NCBI RefSeq assembly: GCF_019075875.1
Contig: NZ_JAHOOZ010000001.1
Location: 4,464,001-4,528,000, forward strand
DNA length: 64,000 nucleotides
From: Novosphingobium sp. G106
GTDB lineage: Bacteria; Pseudomonadota; Alphaproteobacteria; Sphingomonadales; Sphingomonadaceae
Reading direction: 5' to 3'
Of this stretch, positions 9,412 to 17,711 are shown in pieces. Numbering within the stretch: the first letter of the stretch is position 1; the number at the start of each line of letters is the position of its first letter. The notes below the pieces were generated by a model. It saw nothing but the letters and a program-made list of their open reading frames with translations, had not been told where the DNA came from and ran no database searches. A program made the translations under genes and the position numbers.

Positions 9412-10437
9412 GTGAAGGCGACCCAGCGCGACTTTGCCGGCATGGCGGCGCGCGCGTCCGGGGCGGCGAAGGTCTTCTTCTTCTGCGGCCCCGACGAGGC
9501 CGGCGCGCACGATGCCGCGCAGAAGATCCTGTCGCTGTTGCCGGATCCCGGCGAGCGGGTCGAGCTGTCGGGTGGCGATCTCAAGCGCGATCCGGTCAAG
9601 CTCGGCGACGAGGCCCGCTCCAACTCGCTGTTCGGCGACACCCGGCACATCCTGATCCGCGCTCAGGGCGACGAGGTCTATGACGCAGTCGAAGTGCTGC
9701 TGTCGGGAGAGGTCGAGCCCTGTCCGGTGCTGATCGTCGCGGTCGGCGCCACTGACAAGTCGCGCACGGCCAAGCTGCTGGCCGACAGGCCCGATGCGCT
9801 CGTCGCGATGTTCCATCCGCCCGATCTCAAGTCGGTCGCGGCTTCGGTGCGCGCGATGGCGGACGCGGCGGGCCTGCGCATCGGCGGTGACCTGGCCGAG
9901 CGGATCGCCCGCGCCGCTGGTCTCGACACCCGGCTGGCGCGGTCCGAGGTGACCAAGCTCGCGCTCTATCTCGACGCCAGCGCCGAAAGCCCGCGGAGTG
10001 CCGATGCCGCCGCGCTCGACGCGATCGGCGCGAAGACCGAGGAGGATGGTTTCGGCGCGCTGGTCAATGCCGTGCTGGGCGGGGAAAAGGCGAAGATTCC
10101 TGGCGAACTCAAGCGTATCCGCGAACTTGGGCTCAATCCGGTGGGCCTGCTGCTGGCGATCGAGCGGCGTGCCGCGCAACTCGCCGCACTCGCCGCCAAG
10201 CTCGGGCCGAAGGGCGATGTCACTGCGCTGCTCAAGGCCGAAGTCGCGGCGCGGCGCGTGTTCTGGAAGGACGAGCGCGAGCTCGGTGCGCAGCTGCGGC
10301 AATGGCGCGGTCGCAAGCTCGAGCGGTTGGTCGACAAGCTGGTCGGCATGCACCGCAGCCTGCTGACGAACAGTCAGGACGCCGATCTGCTGCTGTCGCA
10401 GGGCCTCGCCGAGATCGCCCGCGCCGCTGCCGGATGA
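9412..10437 (+). CDS. holA: DNA polymerase III subunit delta
   Basis: Clamp-loader subunit that opens the beta clamp during replication. The 341 aa reading frame contains FFFCGPDEAGAHDAA (P-loop-like region near residue 25), GDLKRDPVKLGDEARSNSLFG, and the C-terminal LNPVGLLLAIERRAAQLAALA and LLLSQGLAEIARAAAG segments typical of HolA. GTG at 9412 is the first usable start. An ATG at 9401 overlapping the lptE stop would read into this frame if the G-run at 9406-9410 had one more base, so the true start may be MAGGVKATQ. Confidence 0.92.
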   Translation: MKATQRDFAGMAARASGAAKVFFFCGPDEAGAHDAAQKILSLLPDPGERVELSGGDLKRDPVKLGDEARSNSLFGDTRHILIRAQGDEVYDAVEVLLSGEVEPCPVLIVAVGATDKSRTAKLLADRPDALVAMFHPPDLKSVAASVRAMADAAGLRIGGDLAERIARAAGLDTRLARSEVTKLALYLDASAESPRSADAAALDAIGAKTEEDGFGALVNAVLGGEKAKIPGELKRIRELGLNPVGLLLAIERRAAQLAALAAKLGPKGDVTALLKAEVAARRVFWKDERELGAQLRQWRGRKLERLVDKLVGMHRSLLTNSQDADLLLSQGLAEIARAAAG

Positions 10438-10620
10438 CAACGCTCACCGCGATATTCACTGAAATCCTTCATGATTCATCGCAGTGAAAGGCCCAATGCT
10501 TGATGCTAGGCGTTGAACAGGGCAAAATCAGGGACGAACAGTGGCCGCCGGCGATTGCGCGGCCACAGCTTCCAACCCGAAATGGCTGTACAGGCTCCGA
10601 ACATGGCACAGGGGATTGAA

Positions 10621-12000
10621 GTGGAATTGCGCAAGGCGTTGATCATGGCGGGCATCGCGGTTCTGGCAGTGCAGCCGGCGCTCGCGGCGCAGCCGCGCGG
10701 CAATGCCGCCCCTGAAGATCTGCTACCTCCTCCGGCGACAACTCCTGCCGCCAAGCCGCCTCTCGTCATCCCGAAGGCGCCCGCCGCGGCCGGCGCCCCG
10801 GCCGTTGCCGTGCCCGAGGTCCAGCCGCTGCCCGTGGCCGAACCGATAATGCCCTGGACCGTCGGCGACGCGCAGGCGCTGCTTGGCGTGATCGGGTCGA
10901 TCGATAGCGAGGGCCTGTTCTCCAAGGACTATCAGCCAACGGCATTGGCCGCGGCGATCGCGGGCGGCCCCGGCGCGACGCTCGACGAAGTGGCCAGCAA
11001 GAGCTTTTCCTGGCTTGCCGAGGACTTGCGCGATGGGCGCACGCCGATGAAGGACCGCGTGCAGTGGTTCGCGGTCGATCCCGACCAGGACGTCAACCCG
11101 ACCGGCGCGCTGATGACCAAGGCGCTGCAGACCCACGACGTCGCCGGCGTGCTCGCCAGCCTGGCGCCAACCCATCCCGATTACCAGGCGCTCAAGGCGA
11201 CGCTCGCGGCCACGCCCAAGAGCGACGTCGCGACGCGTTCCAAGATCCGCATCAACATGGATCGCTGGCGTTGGCTGCGGCAGGACCTGGGCTCGGTCTA
11301 TCTGCTGACCAACGTGCCCGAGTTCCAGCTGCGGCTGACGGTGAACAACCGCATCATCAAGACCTACAAGACCGTCGTCGGCAAGCCCGGCAAGACGGCA
11401 ACGCCGCAGTTGGCCGAGCAGGTCACCGCGGTGGTGTTCAATCCCACCTGGACCGTTCCGCAGTCGATCGTCGTCGGCGAGGGGCTCGGCGCCTCGCTGA
11501 TGCGCGCGCCGCGCAAGGGTTACAAGGCCACCCGCGGCCCCGACGGCACGATCACCGTCGTCCAACAGCCCGGCCCCAGCAATTCGCTCGGCCTGATGAA
11601 GATCGACATGCCCAATCCGCACGCGATCTATCTGCACGACACGCCCGCGAAGCAGTACTTCAACCAGGCGGTCCGCGCCGAGAGCCACGGCTGCATCCGC
11701 ACCGAGCGGGCGGTCGAGCTGGGCATGACCATGGCCATCCTGGGCGCCGACATGCCGCAGGAACAGCTGGTGGCGAATGCAACCTCGGGCAAGTACACCA
11801 GGGTGCCGATGACCCGGACCTTCCCGGTCTACCTGACCTATTTCACCATGGCGCAGGACGTTTCCGGCAAGCTCTCGACGTTCCGCGACATCTATGGCCG
11901 CGATACGCCGGTGCTGGCGAGCTTCGCCAAGCCGCGCGAGCTCAAGACGACGCAGCGGATCAGCGACGAGCCCGTGGTGCAGCTCGACAATCCGCTCTGA
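10621..12000 (+). CDS. L,D-transpeptidase with scaffold domain (YcbB/LdtD-like)
   Basis: Periplasmic enzyme making 3-3 peptidoglycan crosslinks or attaching proteins to peptidoglycan. GTG at 10621 is chosen because an AGGGGA site lies 5 bases upstream and a signal peptide follows directly (MELRKALIMAGIAVLAVQPALAA); upstream ATGs at 10582 and 10603 lack a site. A proline/alanine linker is followed by an Ldt-type scaffold domain (about residues 70-200) and a YkuD domain whose catalytic Cys, about residue 358, lies in SHGCIRTERAVELG. Gap 10438-10620 shows no gene. Confidence 0.9.
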   Translation: MELRKALIMAGIAVLAVQPALAAQPRGNAAPEDLLPPPATTPAAKPPLVIPKAPAAAGAPAVAVPEVQPLPVAEPIMPWTVGDAQALLGVIGSIDSEGLFSKDYQPTALAAAIAGGPGATLDEVASKSFSWLAEDLRDGRTPMKDRVQWFAVDPDQDVNPTGALMTKALQTHDVAGVLASLAPTHPDYQALKATLAATPKSDVATRSKIRINMDRWRWLRQDLGSVYLLTNVPEFQLRLTVNNRIIKTYKTVVGKPGKTATPQLAEQVTAVVFNPTWTVPQSIVVGEGLGASLMRAPRKGYKATRGPDGTITVVQQPGPSNSLGLMKIDMPNPHAIYLHDTPAKQYFNQAVRAESHGCIRTERAVELGMTMAILGADMPQEQLVANATSGKYTRVPMTRTFPVYLTYFTMAQDVSGKLSTFRDIYGRDTPVLASFAKPRELKTTQRISDEPVVQLDNPL

Positions 12001-12029
12001 GCCTGCCGAGCTTCCTGTAGTTGGATCGG

Positions 12030-12051
12030 AAGCCGCTGGTTTCTGCGGCTT
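12030..12051 (+). terminator. Hairpin after the L,D-transpeptidase gene
   Basis: A perfect 7-bp stem (AAGCCGC with GCGGCTT) and 8-base loop lies 30 bp after the stop. The tail has only two T residues, so termination may be weak. Confidence 0.45.
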
Positions 12052-12111
12052 TGGACGGAATTTTAACGCTTTACGGTTAACCCTGCACCGCCGAAATGCA
12101 GGGGATTACCT

Positions 12112-14232
12112 ATGGATTACCGTTCGTCCGGCCAGTGCGAGGCCGGCGAAGCCCAGGATGCTGCAGCGATCGATGCCCTGACCCGCGCCGAACAGGCGGC
12201 GGATCTGGCGGAAACGCGGCTGCGCGAAGCGATCGAGGCGATGCCCCACGGCGTGGTCTTCCTCGATGCCGAGGGCCGCTACATCCTGTGGAACAAGCAA
12301 TATGCCGAGACCTATCACCGCTCGGCCGATCTCTTCCATGTCGGCGCCAAGCTGGCCGATACGCTGCGCCAGGGCGTGGAACGCGGCGACTATCCCGAGG
12401 CCGTGGGCCGCGAGGAGGAATGGATCGCGCAGCGCCTGGCGCTGATCGAGAACCCCACCGGACGCCACGAGCAGATGCTTGCCGATGGCCGCTGCATCAT
12501 GATCGAGGAGCGCAAGACCGCCGACGGCGGCACGATCGGCCTGCGCGTCGACATCACCGAGATGAAGGCGCGCGAGGAAAGCTTCCGCCTGCTGTTCGAC
12601 AGCAATCCCGTGCCGCTGCTGGTCTACGACCCAGTCGAGGAGTGCGTCCGTTCGGCCAACGCCGCCGCGGCCGAGCACTTCGGCTATTCGGTGAGCGAGC
12701 TTTCGGGCATGGCTGCCGAGCGCCTCTTCGCGGTCGACGAGTGGCCCGAAGCGCGCCGCCTTCTGGCCAGTTCCTGCTCGGACAAGGATCGCTTCTGGCG
12801 CCAGATCGCCCGCGACTGGAGCGAGATCGAATCGGTGCTGTTCACCCGCCAGTCGGTGATCGACGGCAGGCTGGCGACGATCGTTTCGGTCTTCGACGTG
12901 ACCGAGCGCCGCAAGGCCGAGGCGCGCATCGCGCATATGGCCAAGCACGACGAGCTTACCGGCCTCGCCAACCGCGCCCATTGCCGCGAGGGGCTGCAGG
13001 AGATGCTGGCGGGCCTACATGACGTCAACAACGGCCTCGGCGGCGGCACCGTCGCCATTGCCATGATCGACCTCGATAACTTCAAGCAGATCAACGACAG
13101 CTACGGCCACCACGTCGGCGACATCGTCCTTGCCGAGGCGGCGCGGCGGATGCGCGCGCTGGTGCCCAAGCAGGGCGCACTGCTCTGTCGACTTGGTGGC
13201 GACGAGTTTGCCGTGGTCTGCCAGGCCAAGACGCACGAGAAGATCGACCTGATCGCGCGCTCGATCATCACGGTGATGGCCGAGCCCTTCACCGTCGCGG
13301 GCACAACGCTGCACATCGGCGCGACGATCGGCATTGCCATGGCGCCGCAGGACGGCGTCGACGCCAACAACCTGCTGCGCTACGCCGACCTCGCGCTCTA
13401 CTGCGCCAAGTCCGACCAGCGCGGTACGGTCCGCCGTTTCGATCCGGAGATGGACGCTGCCGCGCAGGAAAAGGCGCGGACCGAGAACGACCTGCGCCGC
13501 GCCGTGCGTCAGGGCGAACTCGTCATCCATTACCAGCCGCTGATCGACCTCGCGACCAACGAGATCATCGGCTACGAGGCGCTGCTGCGCTGGAATCACC
13601 CCGAGCGCGGCATGCTCTATCCCGACAGCTTCATCGGGCTTGCCGAGGAAATCGGCATGATTGACGTGATCGGCCAGTACGTGTTGCAGGCCGCCTGCCG
13701 CGAGGCGGCGACCTGGCCCGACGGGATCAAGCTCGCGGTCAACGCCTCGCCGCTGCAGTTCCGCGGCGGCAACCTGCTCAACATCATCCTGCAGGCGCTG
13801 GCGATGTCCGGCCTTGAACCTTCGCGGCTCGAGATCGAGATCACCGAGGCCGTGCTGATGGACCGCAGCCCGGCGATCGCCAGCCTGCTCGAATCGATCC
13901 GCAACCTCGGCGTCGGCATCTCGATGGACGATTTCGGCACCGGCTATTCGTCGCTCAGCTATCTGCTCAGCTACCCCTTCACAAAGATCAAGATCGACAA
14001 GAGCTTCATCATGGGGCTGCGCGAGGCGAATTCGAAGGCCGTGGTCAGCGCGATCATCGGCCTGGGCCAGAGCCTGGGCATGATGGTGACGGCGGAGGGC
14101 ATCGAGGAGCCCGAGCACATGGAATACCTGCGCGGGATCGGCTGCGGCCAGGGTCAAGGCTATCTGATCGGCCGCGCCACGCCCAGCGACCAGCTGCCGC
14201 ACGAGGAAGACCGCCGCCGCGACGTGGCGTGA
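12112..14232 (+). CDS. PAS-GGDEF-EAL signalling protein
   Basis: Cytosolic 706 aa cyclic-di-GMP enzyme without membrane segments. Two PAS-like regions (about residues 30-150, MPHGVVFLDAEGRYILWN; and 160-275, FRLLFDSNPVPLLVYD) precede a GGDEF domain with intact GGDEF at 362-366 and an EAL domain starting near residue 489 (YEALLRWNHPERG). EAL metal and catalytic motifs are all present: NASPLQF, EITEAVLMD, DDFGTGYSS, KIDKSFI, AEGIEE, QGQGYLIG. No RxxD inhibitory site is seen five residues before GGDEF. It may synthesise, degrade, or be a GTP-regulated phosphodiesterase. Confidence 0.93.
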   Translation: MDYRSSGQCEAGEAQDAAAIDALTRAEQAADLAETRLREAIEAMPHGVVFLDAEGRYILWNKQYAETYHRSADLFHVGAKLADTLRQGVERGDYPEAVGREEEWIAQRLALIENPTGRHEQMLADGRCIMIEERKTADGGTIGLRVDITEMKAREESFRLLFDSNPVPLLVYDPVEECVRSANAAAAEHFGYSVSELSGMAAERLFAVDEWPEARRLLASSCSDKDRFWRQIARDWSEIESVLFTRQSVIDGRLATIVSVFDVTERRKAEARIAHMAKHDELTGLANRAHCREGLQEMLAGLHDVNNGLGGGTVAIAMIDLDNFKQINDSYGHHVGDIVLAEAARRMRALVPKQGALLCRLGGDEFAVVCQAKTHEKIDLIARSIITVMAEPFTVAGTTLHIGATIGIAMAPQDGVDANNLLRYADLALYCAKSDQRGTVRRFDPEMDAAAQEKARTENDLRRAVRQGELVIHYQPLIDLATNEIIGYEALLRWNHPERGMLYPDSFIGLAEEIGMIDVIGQYVLQAACREAATWPDGIKLAVNASPLQFRGGNLLNIILQALAMSGLEPSRLEIEITEAVLMDRSPAIASLLESIRNLGVGISMDDFGTGYSSLSYLLSYPFTKIKIDKSFIMGLREANSKAVVSAIIGLGQSLGMMVTAEGIEEPEHMEYLRGIGCGQGQGYLIGRATPSDQLPHEEDRRRDVA

Positions 14233-14254
14233 ACCGCCGCGGCGTAGCGTCAGG

Positions 14255-15565
14255 TCAGGCCGCCTTGCGTCCGTTTCCCATGCGGCTCTGCCGCACCAGG
14301 GCTTCAAGCTCGTCGACGACAGGCGAGCCGCGGGTTTCCTCGGCCACCCTGGCGCCCAGCGCCTGCGCAGCCGCGGTATAGGCGGCATCGGTGAGGACCG
14401 CTGCGATGGCCGAGCCGAAGGCCTGAGCATCGCTATCGGCCGGGACCATCAGCCCGGCGCCGCGCGTGGTGACACGCACGGCGTTGTCGGCCTGATCGCG
14501 GCCGTGCGGCACGACGACGAGCGGCTTGCCGTGCATCAGCGCGCGGGTGACTGTGCCGTGGCCGCCGTGCGTGACCACCAGCACCGCCTCGGGCATGACC
14601 GCGTTGTGTGGCGCGCTCGATACCAGTCGGCAGTTCTCCGTCGGTGTCAGCTCGCCCGGTGCGATAGTGTCGCCGAGCGTGACGAGCAGGCGCAACGGCA
14701 GGTCGGCGGCACCGTCGATCACCCGCTGCAGCACTTCGACATGGCCCTGAAAGGTCGTGCTGAAGCCCACCAGCACAAGGGGACGCGGGTCGGCCGCGTC
14801 CCACGGCGAGCGCCAGGGTGCGGCCCAGGCCGGATCGCCGAGTTGCGGCCCGACATAGGTGATATGCGCGGGCAGCTCGGCCGGGGCGAAGTCGAATGCC
14901 CGCGCCGTGCCGAGAAGCAGGCGTTCGGCGATGCGGTGCTGGTCGGTCAGCGAGGCCAGCGGCGCCAGGCCGAGCGCGGCGCGCGCCGCATTGACCGCGG
15001 GCAGGCCGCCGTCAAGCATCTGCCGGCTGGCTTCGGTGATCTGCGCGTGCAGCGCATGCTCCTCGGTGGTGCGGGCCGGCGGCAGGCCGGGGCCGAGCGG
15101 CGGCACGCCTTCCATCGGAAACAGGCTGATGTTGCAAGTGAGCAGCGCCAGCCTCTGGCCGAGGGCCTCGCAGCCGAGCGGCACGCCGAACAGCATCTCG
15201 TTCGACACGACGAGGTCGGCCGGTTTGCGCTGCAGTTCCTCGATCACGTCTTCGGCATAGGCCAGCGCGGGCCCGGCCATGATCCGGTGCAGCACGCGCA
15301 GGAAGCCTTCCTGCGGGTTCGCCGCTTCCCAGTCGCGCATGATGTCGCTTTCGCGCGAGCGGTCGGCGCGGCTCGGCGCACGGGTCCAGGGGACGAAGAC
15401 GGCGCCCGCCGCTTCGGTCTCGGGCCGGTTCACCCGGTCGCTCATCACGCGCACCCGGTGGCCGCGGTCTGCCAGCTTCTTCGCTACGGTCAGCACCGGT
15501 GTCACCGAGCCGCCGCCTTCCCAGGTGGCCAGGAGGAAGTTCATCGTTTCGGCTGCCTCCGTCAT
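14255..15565 (-). CDS. GT1-type glycosyltransferase (MGT/UGT-like)
   Basis: A GT-B fold enzyme likely moving a sugar from a nucleotide donor to a small lipophilic acceptor. The N-terminus (MNFLLATWEGGGSVTPVLTVA) and the C-terminal donor-site motif (VVTHGGHGTVTRALMHGKPL, then PHGRDQADNA) are diagnostic of the GT1 family. The ATG at 15565 is chosen: AGGAG precedes it by 7 bases and it overlaps the stop of the upstream TetR gene (ATGA). Coupling to a regulator beside a P450 cluster suggests a detoxification or tailoring role, which is inference. The encoded protein is 436 aa. Confidence 0.9.
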   Translation of the reverse strand: MTEAAETMNFLLATWEGGGSVTPVLTVAKKLADRGHRVRVMSDRVNRPETEAAGAVFVPWTRAPSRADRSRESDIMRDWEAANPQEGFLRVLHRIMAGPALAYAEDVIEELQRKPADLVVSNEMLFGVPLGCEALGQRLALLTCNISLFPMEGVPPLGPGLPPARTTEEHALHAQITEASRQMLDGGLPAVNAARAALGLAPLASLTDQHRIAERLLLGTARAFDFAPAELPAHITYVGPQLGDPAWAAPWRSPWDAADPRPLVLVGFSTTFQGHVEVLQRVIDGAADLPLRLLVTLGDTIAPGELTPTENCRLVSSAPHNAVMPEAVLVVTHGGHGTVTRALMHGKPLVVVPHGRDQADNAVRVTTRGAGLMVPADSDAQAFGSAIAAVLTDAAYTAAAQALGARVAEETRGSPVVDELEALVRQSRMGNGRKAA

Positions 15566-16197
15566 CCCGCTTCTCCTTCCGCGTTCCCGAACAAGTCGGC
15601 CCGCGCGGCGCCAAGCGCTGCGGCGAGCATGGTTTCCATGATGTCCCGGTATTCTTCGATCGCCCGGCGCATGTCGCGGCGCACCAGCTTCCAGACATAG
15701 AGGTCGCCGGCGACGACCAGGCTGTCTTCTGCCTGCTGCCGGGCGACCGGAGTCATCGGTGAGAGCCAGGGCGCGAAGGCCTTGGCGATCCACTTGCGGT
15801 GCTCGCGTCGGCCGACATCGGTCACGGTGCGGCAGGCGGGAAAGCGGTCCTCTTGCGCCAGTACGCGCATAACGATGTCGCCGTGTTCCTCGTAGTCCTC
15901 GATCAGCGAAGCGACCGCGGCATCGACCGCGCCTTCGGGCACATCGCGCCGCACTCCGACGACTTTGCTGATGCGCTGCTGTAGCGCGTCGAGCAGCCCT
16001 TCCTTGCTGCCGAAGCGGCGAATGACGGTCTGCGTCGTCACTTCGGCGTTGCGGGCGATGTCATCCAATCGGATCTCGTCGAACCAGCGATGCTGCATCT
16101 GCGCCTCGAAGGTGTCGAGGATGCGTTCGGCGGTCGCCTCCGCGGCGAGCGCGCGGGCGGATTGACGATAGGCGCGTTTGGGCGAATCGCTATTCAT
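15562..16197 (-). CDS. TetR/AcrR family transcriptional regulator
   Basis: A 211 aa one-component repressor. The N-terminal helix-turn-helix (residues about 20-65: AERILDTFEAQ, then IRLDDIARNAEVTTQTVIRRFGSKEGLL) is the TetR pattern; the C-terminal domain binds an unknown ligand. It overlaps the glycosyltransferase start by 4 bp. A small palindrome TGATAGTATCA sits at its own start codon, and related sequences precede the P450 and hydrolase genes, so it may control itself and those genes. No clear ribosome binding site is visible. Confidence 0.9.
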   Translation of the reverse strand: MNSDSPKRAYRQSARALAAEATAERILDTFEAQMQHRWFDEIRLDDIARNAEVTTQTVIRRFGSKEGLLDALQQRISKVVGVRRDVPEGAVDAAVASLIEDYEEHGDIVMRVLAQEDRFPACRTVTDVGRREHRKWIAKAFAPWLSPMTPVARQQAEDSLVVAGDLYVWKLVRRDMRRAIEEYRDIMETMLAAALGAARADLFGNAEGEAG

Positions 16198-16207
16198 GAT
16201 AGTATCA
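16197..16207. promoter_or_regulatory. Palindrome at the TetR start, possible operator
   Basis: TGATAGTATCA is a perfect 11-base palindrome abutting the TetR start codon. It shares the TGATA/TATCA ends with the larger repeat before the P450 gene. Autoregulation is inferred, not shown. Confidence 0.45.
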
Positions 16208-16273
16208 ATAACATCAATTCACGTGATGGCAATATCCATCTTAATTGCACTAACATGAAATTGTAAAAGCGCC

Positions 16274-16310
16274 AAAAAAAGCCGGGCGCGGGGATGTCCC
16301 CGGCCCGGCC
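16274..16310 (-). terminator. Rho-independent terminator of the P450 transcript
   Basis: On the reverse strand a GC-rich hairpin (arms around GCCGGG and CCCGGC plus CGGGGA and TCCCCG) is followed by seven T residues, about 25 bp past the P450 stop. It separates P450 from the TetR gene, which must have its own promoter. Confidence 0.85.
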
Positions 16311-16332
16311 AAATTCGCGCTGAGCGTCGGGT

Positions 16333-17613
16333 TCAGCGCGGTGTCAGAACCACGTGCAGGTTCTCCAGTCCGCGGATGATATAGCTCGCTTCGTAGTTGA
16401 GGTTGCGATTGTTCGGCGGGCCGTGGTGCTTTTCGGAAATGCTGATGTCGGACGTCTGTTCTAGCAGGCGCTCGAACAGCACGCGGACCTCGACGCGGGC
16501 CAGTGGCGCGCCGGCGCAGGTGTGCGCGCCGCGGCCGAAGGCGACGTGTTCCTTGATCCTAGGCCGGTTCAGCTCGAAGGCGTTGGGATCGTCCCAGCGG
16601 CGCGGATCGCGGTTTGCCGCGGCCAGGCCGATGAAGACGCGCTTGCCCGCGGGCACGTCGATGTCGCCGATCTTGGTGTTCCGCACGGCCAGCCGCGCGG
16701 TCATCTTGGTCGAGCCCTCGAGCCGCAGCATCTCTTCGAGAAAGGCCGGGACCAGCGTAGGATCGGCGCGGAGGCGGTCCTGCATGCCCTTGTTCTCGCA
16801 GAGAAAGCGCATCGCATTGCCGATGAGCTTGGCCGAAGTGTCCTGGCCCGCGGCGAAGAGGAACATCGCCGCCTTGGCCGGCTCGACCAGTTCGGGCAGC
16901 GTGCCGTCGGGATACTTGGCTAGCGCCAGCTCGGTCATGATGTCGCCCTGCGGATTGGCCCGGCGTTCGCCGAGATAGCGCATGAAATAGCCGATCATGA
17001 ACTGCAGCGCGCCGCTCTGCGCGGTGTTCTCGGCATCGTCCATGTTGCCCGGCGGCGGGCCCTGGTCGATCACGTCGCGGAACTGCTTCTGGTCTTCGGC
17101 CGGCACGCCGAGCAGGTCGGCGATGACCAGCGTGACGTAGGGCACGGCCACTTCGTTCACCACTTCGCAGCCGCCTTCGGCGACGAGGTCGCGGACCATC
17201 TCGTCGGCATATTTGTGCATGAAGAGCTCATTCGCCTTGAGGCGCGAGGGCACGAGCAGCGGATTGAGCAGCGAGCGTGCGGCGAGGTGGAAATCGCCGT
17301 CCTGATTGATCATCAGGTCGCGCTCGCGAATGGATTCCTCGTAGGCCAGCACCTGGGCCGAGATGTCGTCGCCCTCGACTTCGAACGGCAGCGGTGCCGC
17401 CGGGCCAGGGGCAGCGATCATCGACGAGAAGTCGGCCTTGTTGAGCAGTACTTCAACTGCTTCCTTGAAGCCGGTGACGAACAGCATGTCGCGGTTGGTC
17501 AGCTGGACTACGGGCCCGCGGGCGCGGATCTCCTCGAAGAAATCATAGGGATCGAGCAGCACCGACTTGTCGGTGAAATAGTCGCGCTCAGCCGCATCGG
17601 GCGCCGTGGCCAT
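16333..17613 (-). CDS. Cytochrome P450
   Basis: Soluble bacterial P450 monooxygenase of 426 aa; needs ferredoxin partners, none of which are in the window. The I-helix motif FAAGQDTS, the ExxR motif in EEMLRLEG, and the heme-binding loop AFGRGAHTCAGAPLAR with the thiolate Cys about residue 366 are all intact. The ATG at 17613 follows a purine-rich GAGGGAG. It follows the large hydrolase by 98 bp in the same direction, with a palindromic operator-like site between. Substrate unknown; the surroundings suggest a terpenoid, steroid or aromatic compound (inference). Confidence 0.95.
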   Translation of the reverse strand: MATAPDAAERDYFTDKSVLLDPYDFFEEIRARGPVVQLTNRDMLFVTGFKEAVEVLLNKADFSSMIAAPGPAAPLPFEVEGDDISAQVLAYEESIRERDLMINQDGDFHLAARSLLNPLLVPSRLKANELFMHKYADEMVRDLVAEGGCEVVNEVAVPYVTLVIADLLGVPAEDQKQFRDVIDQGPPPGNMDDAENTAQSGALQFMIGYFMRYLGERRANPQGDIMTELALAKYPDGTLPELVEPAKAAMFLFAAGQDTSAKLIGNAMRFLCENKGMQDRLRADPTLVPAFLEEMLRLEGSTKMTARLAVRNTKIGDIDVPAGKRVFIGLAAANRDPRRWDDPNAFELNRPRIKEHVAFGRGAHTCAGAPLARVEVRVLFERLLEQTSDISISEKHHGPPNNRNLNYEASYIIRGLENLHVVLTPR

Positions 17614-17660
17614 CGTTGAAAAACTCCCTCGGAGGAGTCGTTCGAGCGCCTCCTTTGTCT

Positions 17661-17677
17661 TGATACAGTATGTATCA
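17661..17677. promoter_or_regulatory. Perfect 7-3-7 palindrome before the P450 gene
   Basis: TGATACA, three bases, TGTATCA, centred about 56 bp upstream of the P450 start. The size and symmetry suit a TetR-family operator. Its inner part CAGTATGT recurs upstream of the hydrolase gene at 19683-19698. Confidence 0.65.
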
Positions 17678-17711
17678 TAGGCGTGGGAGGCGCTGTCAAG
17701 GAAAGGCGCGC

